Assembly (NCBI GenBank): GCA_030635025.1
Contig: DAOVZQ010000124.1
Span: forward strand, 1-7,166
DNA length: 7,166 nucleotides
Direction of reading: 5' to 3'
Origin: a bacterium
GTDB lineage: Bacteria > Krumholzibacteriota > Krumholzibacteriia > LZORAL124-64-63
Shown: positions 6,027 to 7,166 of the stretch, piece by piece
Layout of the letters: each line of letters opens with the position of its first letter
Numbering within the stretch: position 1 is the first letter of the stretch
Made by a program: the position numbers and the translations under genes
Notes under the pieces: model-generated
Database searches by the model: none
What the model saw: only the letters and a program-made list of their open reading frames with translations
Told to the model about the DNA's origin: nothing

Positions 6027-7028
6027 TCAGATCGAGAGGAGTTCCTCGATGACGAGTTCGGCCTGGGTCTCCGGATCGGACTGTGCCCGACTCGGGGCCG
6101 GGGCGGGCAGATACCGCGCGAGCAATCGCCCCAGCAGGGACAGGGAAAGCAACTCGCCGGATCGATACCGGTACAGGCCACCGTCCCGCTCGCTCTTGAC
6201 GCAGAGAATGCCGCGCAGTTGGCCCTCGTCGTCCAGGAGCGGCACGAGCACATCGGCTTCGCACCACTTGAGGAAGGCCCGCTCATTGAGAGTGAGACCG
6301 TCGCCGGCGATCTCCGTCAGGCTCAAGGGACAGTCGGCGCTGGCCAGCAGGGAACCGAGCCAGCCGTTGGCGGGGAAACAATATTCGGAGCGACCGACCA
6401 GAGTCATCTGGTCGCCGTGACGCCGGCAGAGCTGGATACTGCTGCCGAGACCGGTGCGGCGCAGCATGACGCGCAGCGGCTCCATCCATAGTGCGGGATC
6501 GGACGAATCGCGCAAGGCCTTGTGCACCACCGCGAATGAGATCCGGTCCGGACGACCGGCCTCGTTCACATTGATCGGCCAGTCGGGGTCGGCGGGCTTG
6601 GGAATTTCCTCCGCGACCGGCTCGGACGCGATCTCCTCGATCTCCTCGATCGGCTCGGCCGGCGATAAGGCTGCAAGGGCTTCGTCGACCGTCTCGAACG
6701 TGCGGTGCGGCAGGGGTCCCAGGCGTCTATCGAGATACCAGCTGATGACCACGTTGGGGCGCACGAACACCATCTCACCGTCGTGATCCATCAGTTTGCG
6801 CTGCCAGGAGGCCATCGCGCCGGCCAGATCATCGCTGATGGACCCCAGGTCGCTCATGTCCACGATCACACCGACGGTTTCGTCGACGACACCCACATCC
6901 ACCCGGGACATGAACTGCTCCGCGAAGTCGACGAACGTCTCATGATCGCCGCCGGATACGGTTCCACTCAGGCGAAGACCATCCAGTGACTGACGCCCGG
7001 AGTCGATGTGTTCAAAAACGATGGCCAT
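6027..7028 (-). CDS. STAS-like / GAF-like two-domain regulatory protein
   Basis: No named gene is recognised; the fold calls rest on pattern. Residues 1-121 of 333 resemble a STAS (anti-sigma-factor antagonist) domain: early strands, then VGVIVDMSDLGSISDDLAGAM (53-72), matching the strand, switch loop and helix where SpoIIAA has FMDSSGLG, and a last helix TVDEALAAL. The phosphorylated serine and its neighbour align with D66 and D67, though S63 and S65 are close. Residues 122-150 are an acidic proline-rich linker (PAEPIEEIEEIASEPVAEE). Residues 165-308 look like a GAF domain: helix, LGSSIQLCRR strand, EADVLVPLLDDEGQLRGILCVKSE sheet, closing helix ELLSLSLLGRLLARYL. There is no signal peptide, membrane segment or catalytic output domain, so it is probably a cytoplasmic sensor or partner-switch component acting through protein contact. 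The ATG follows GGAAG (7040-7044) by 11 nt and lies 3 nt after the upstream HTH gene, so the two form an operon. Confidence 0.85.
   Translation of the reverse strand: MAIVFEHIDSGRQSLDGLRLSGTVSGGDHETFVDFAEQFMSRVDVGVVDETVGVIVDMSDLGSISDDLAGAMASWQRKLMDHDGEMVFVRPNVVISWYLDRRLGPLPHRTFETVDEALAALSPAEPIEEIEEIASEPVAEEIPKPADPDWPINVNEAGRPDRISFAVVHKALRDSSDPALWMEPLRVMLRRTGLGSSIQLCRRHGDQMTLVGRSEYCFPANGWLGSLLASADCPLSLTEIAGDGLTLNERAFLKWCEADVLVPLLDDEGQLRGILCVKSERDGGLYRYRSGELLSLSLLGRLLARYLPAPAPSRAQSDPETQAELVIEELLSI
6163..6175. repeat. 13-bp direct repeat CGATACCGGTACA, copy 2
   Basis: Identical to 5984-5996. On the minus strand it encodes part of LYRYRS in the GAF-like domain, so it is constrained by coding. 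The match may be chance or an operator-like site; the copies are 179 bp apart. Confidence 0.6.
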
Positions 7029-7031
7029 GGA

Positions 7032-7166
7032 TCAGACCACTTCCAGTGACAGCCAGCTATCGAGGACCTTGCGCAGGAAACGCCACTCGCTGCCGACCTT
7101 CTTGGCGGGAATCTTACCTTCCTTGGCCAGGCGACAGACCGTCTTGACGTGCATCTTCAGATACTC
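7032..7166 (-). CDS. Excisionase/MerR-like helix-turn-helix protein, C-terminal part
   Basis: The last 44 codons of a gene that continues beyond the window. The peptide (EYLKMHVKTVCRL, then AKEGKIPAKKVGSEWRF, then LRKVLDSWLSLEVV) follows the pattern of the excisionase-family or BldC-like winged helix-turn-helix: x-YL-x(3)-V-x-TV-xRL as the first two helices, G-x-IPA-xKVG-x-x-WRF as wing, and a closing helix with LDSWL. It therefore probably binds DNA. The missing part would hold the start of helix one; whether the whole protein is a 60-80 residue standalone regulator or has an N-terminal extension cannot be seen. The TGA is 3 nt before the STAS-GAF start. Despite the family name, nothing nearby suggests phage excision; such domains are common in ordinary transcription regulators. 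Confidence 0.85.
   Translation of the reverse strand, partial: EYLKMHVKTVCRLAKEGKIPAKKVGSEWRFLRKVLDSWLSLEVV

Noticed and set aside
5678..6286. Minus-strand frame of 202 codons spanning the gene-free stretch
   Set aside because: Its first half is the shadow of the GAF region in another frame, and the remainder has no protein-like pattern or start signal.
7032..7166. Phage or integrative element based on the excisionase-type domain
   Set aside because: No integrase, attachment site or other mobile gene is visible; this HTH family is widespread in ordinary regulators.

Overview
The window comes from a bacterium with roughly 60-65% G+C DNA. Every recognisable gene is chromosomal housekeeping or a plausible regulator. 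I see no transposase, integrase, phage gene, CRISPR array or toxin-antitoxin pair. The order tilS-ftsH-folP-cdaA joins an arrangement known from many bacteria (tilS near ftsH; ftsH-folP as in enterobacteria) to a folP-cdaA junction found in lineages that make c-di-AMP. With the high G+C, this would fit a deltaproteobacterium-like or FCB-group lineage, but no taxon can be fixed from sequence alone.

Left part (1-4458, plus strand). The window opens inside a CAU-anticodon tRNA gene whose first five bases lie outside. Forty bases later comes tilS, the lysidine synthetase that modifies the CAU-anticodon isoleucine tRNA. After 28 bp comes ftsH, the membrane AAA+ zinc protease. Its stop codon overlaps the start of folP (dihydropteroate synthase) by one base. 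A perfect 13-bp G+C-rich hairpin lies inside the first codons of folP, 28 nt after the ftsH stop.

Middle (4459-5343). A 90-bp gap with a weak promoter-like sequence leads to cdaA, a three-helix membrane diadenylate cyclase with intact DGA and RHR motifs. The usual cdaR and glmM partners do not follow.

Right part (5340-7166, minus strand). A small unrecognised minus-strand ORF ends against cdaA and overlaps it by 4 bp. About 390 bp without a convincing gene follow, holding several inverted repeats. Next is a minus-strand gene for a protein with an apparent STAS domain, an acidic linker and a GAF-like domain. Three bases upstream of it is the 3' end of an excisionase/MerR-like helix-turn-helix gene that runs off the window.

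The plus-strand genes serve translation fidelity, membrane protein quality control, folate synthesis and second-messenger signalling. The minus-strand pair looks like a small regulatory unit. Its unusual points are the two aspartates where anti-sigma-factor antagonists carry their phosphorylated serine, and the pairing with a small DNA-binding protein. Together with the structured non-coding stretch it is the most likely place for something undescribed; nothing here proves a new system.
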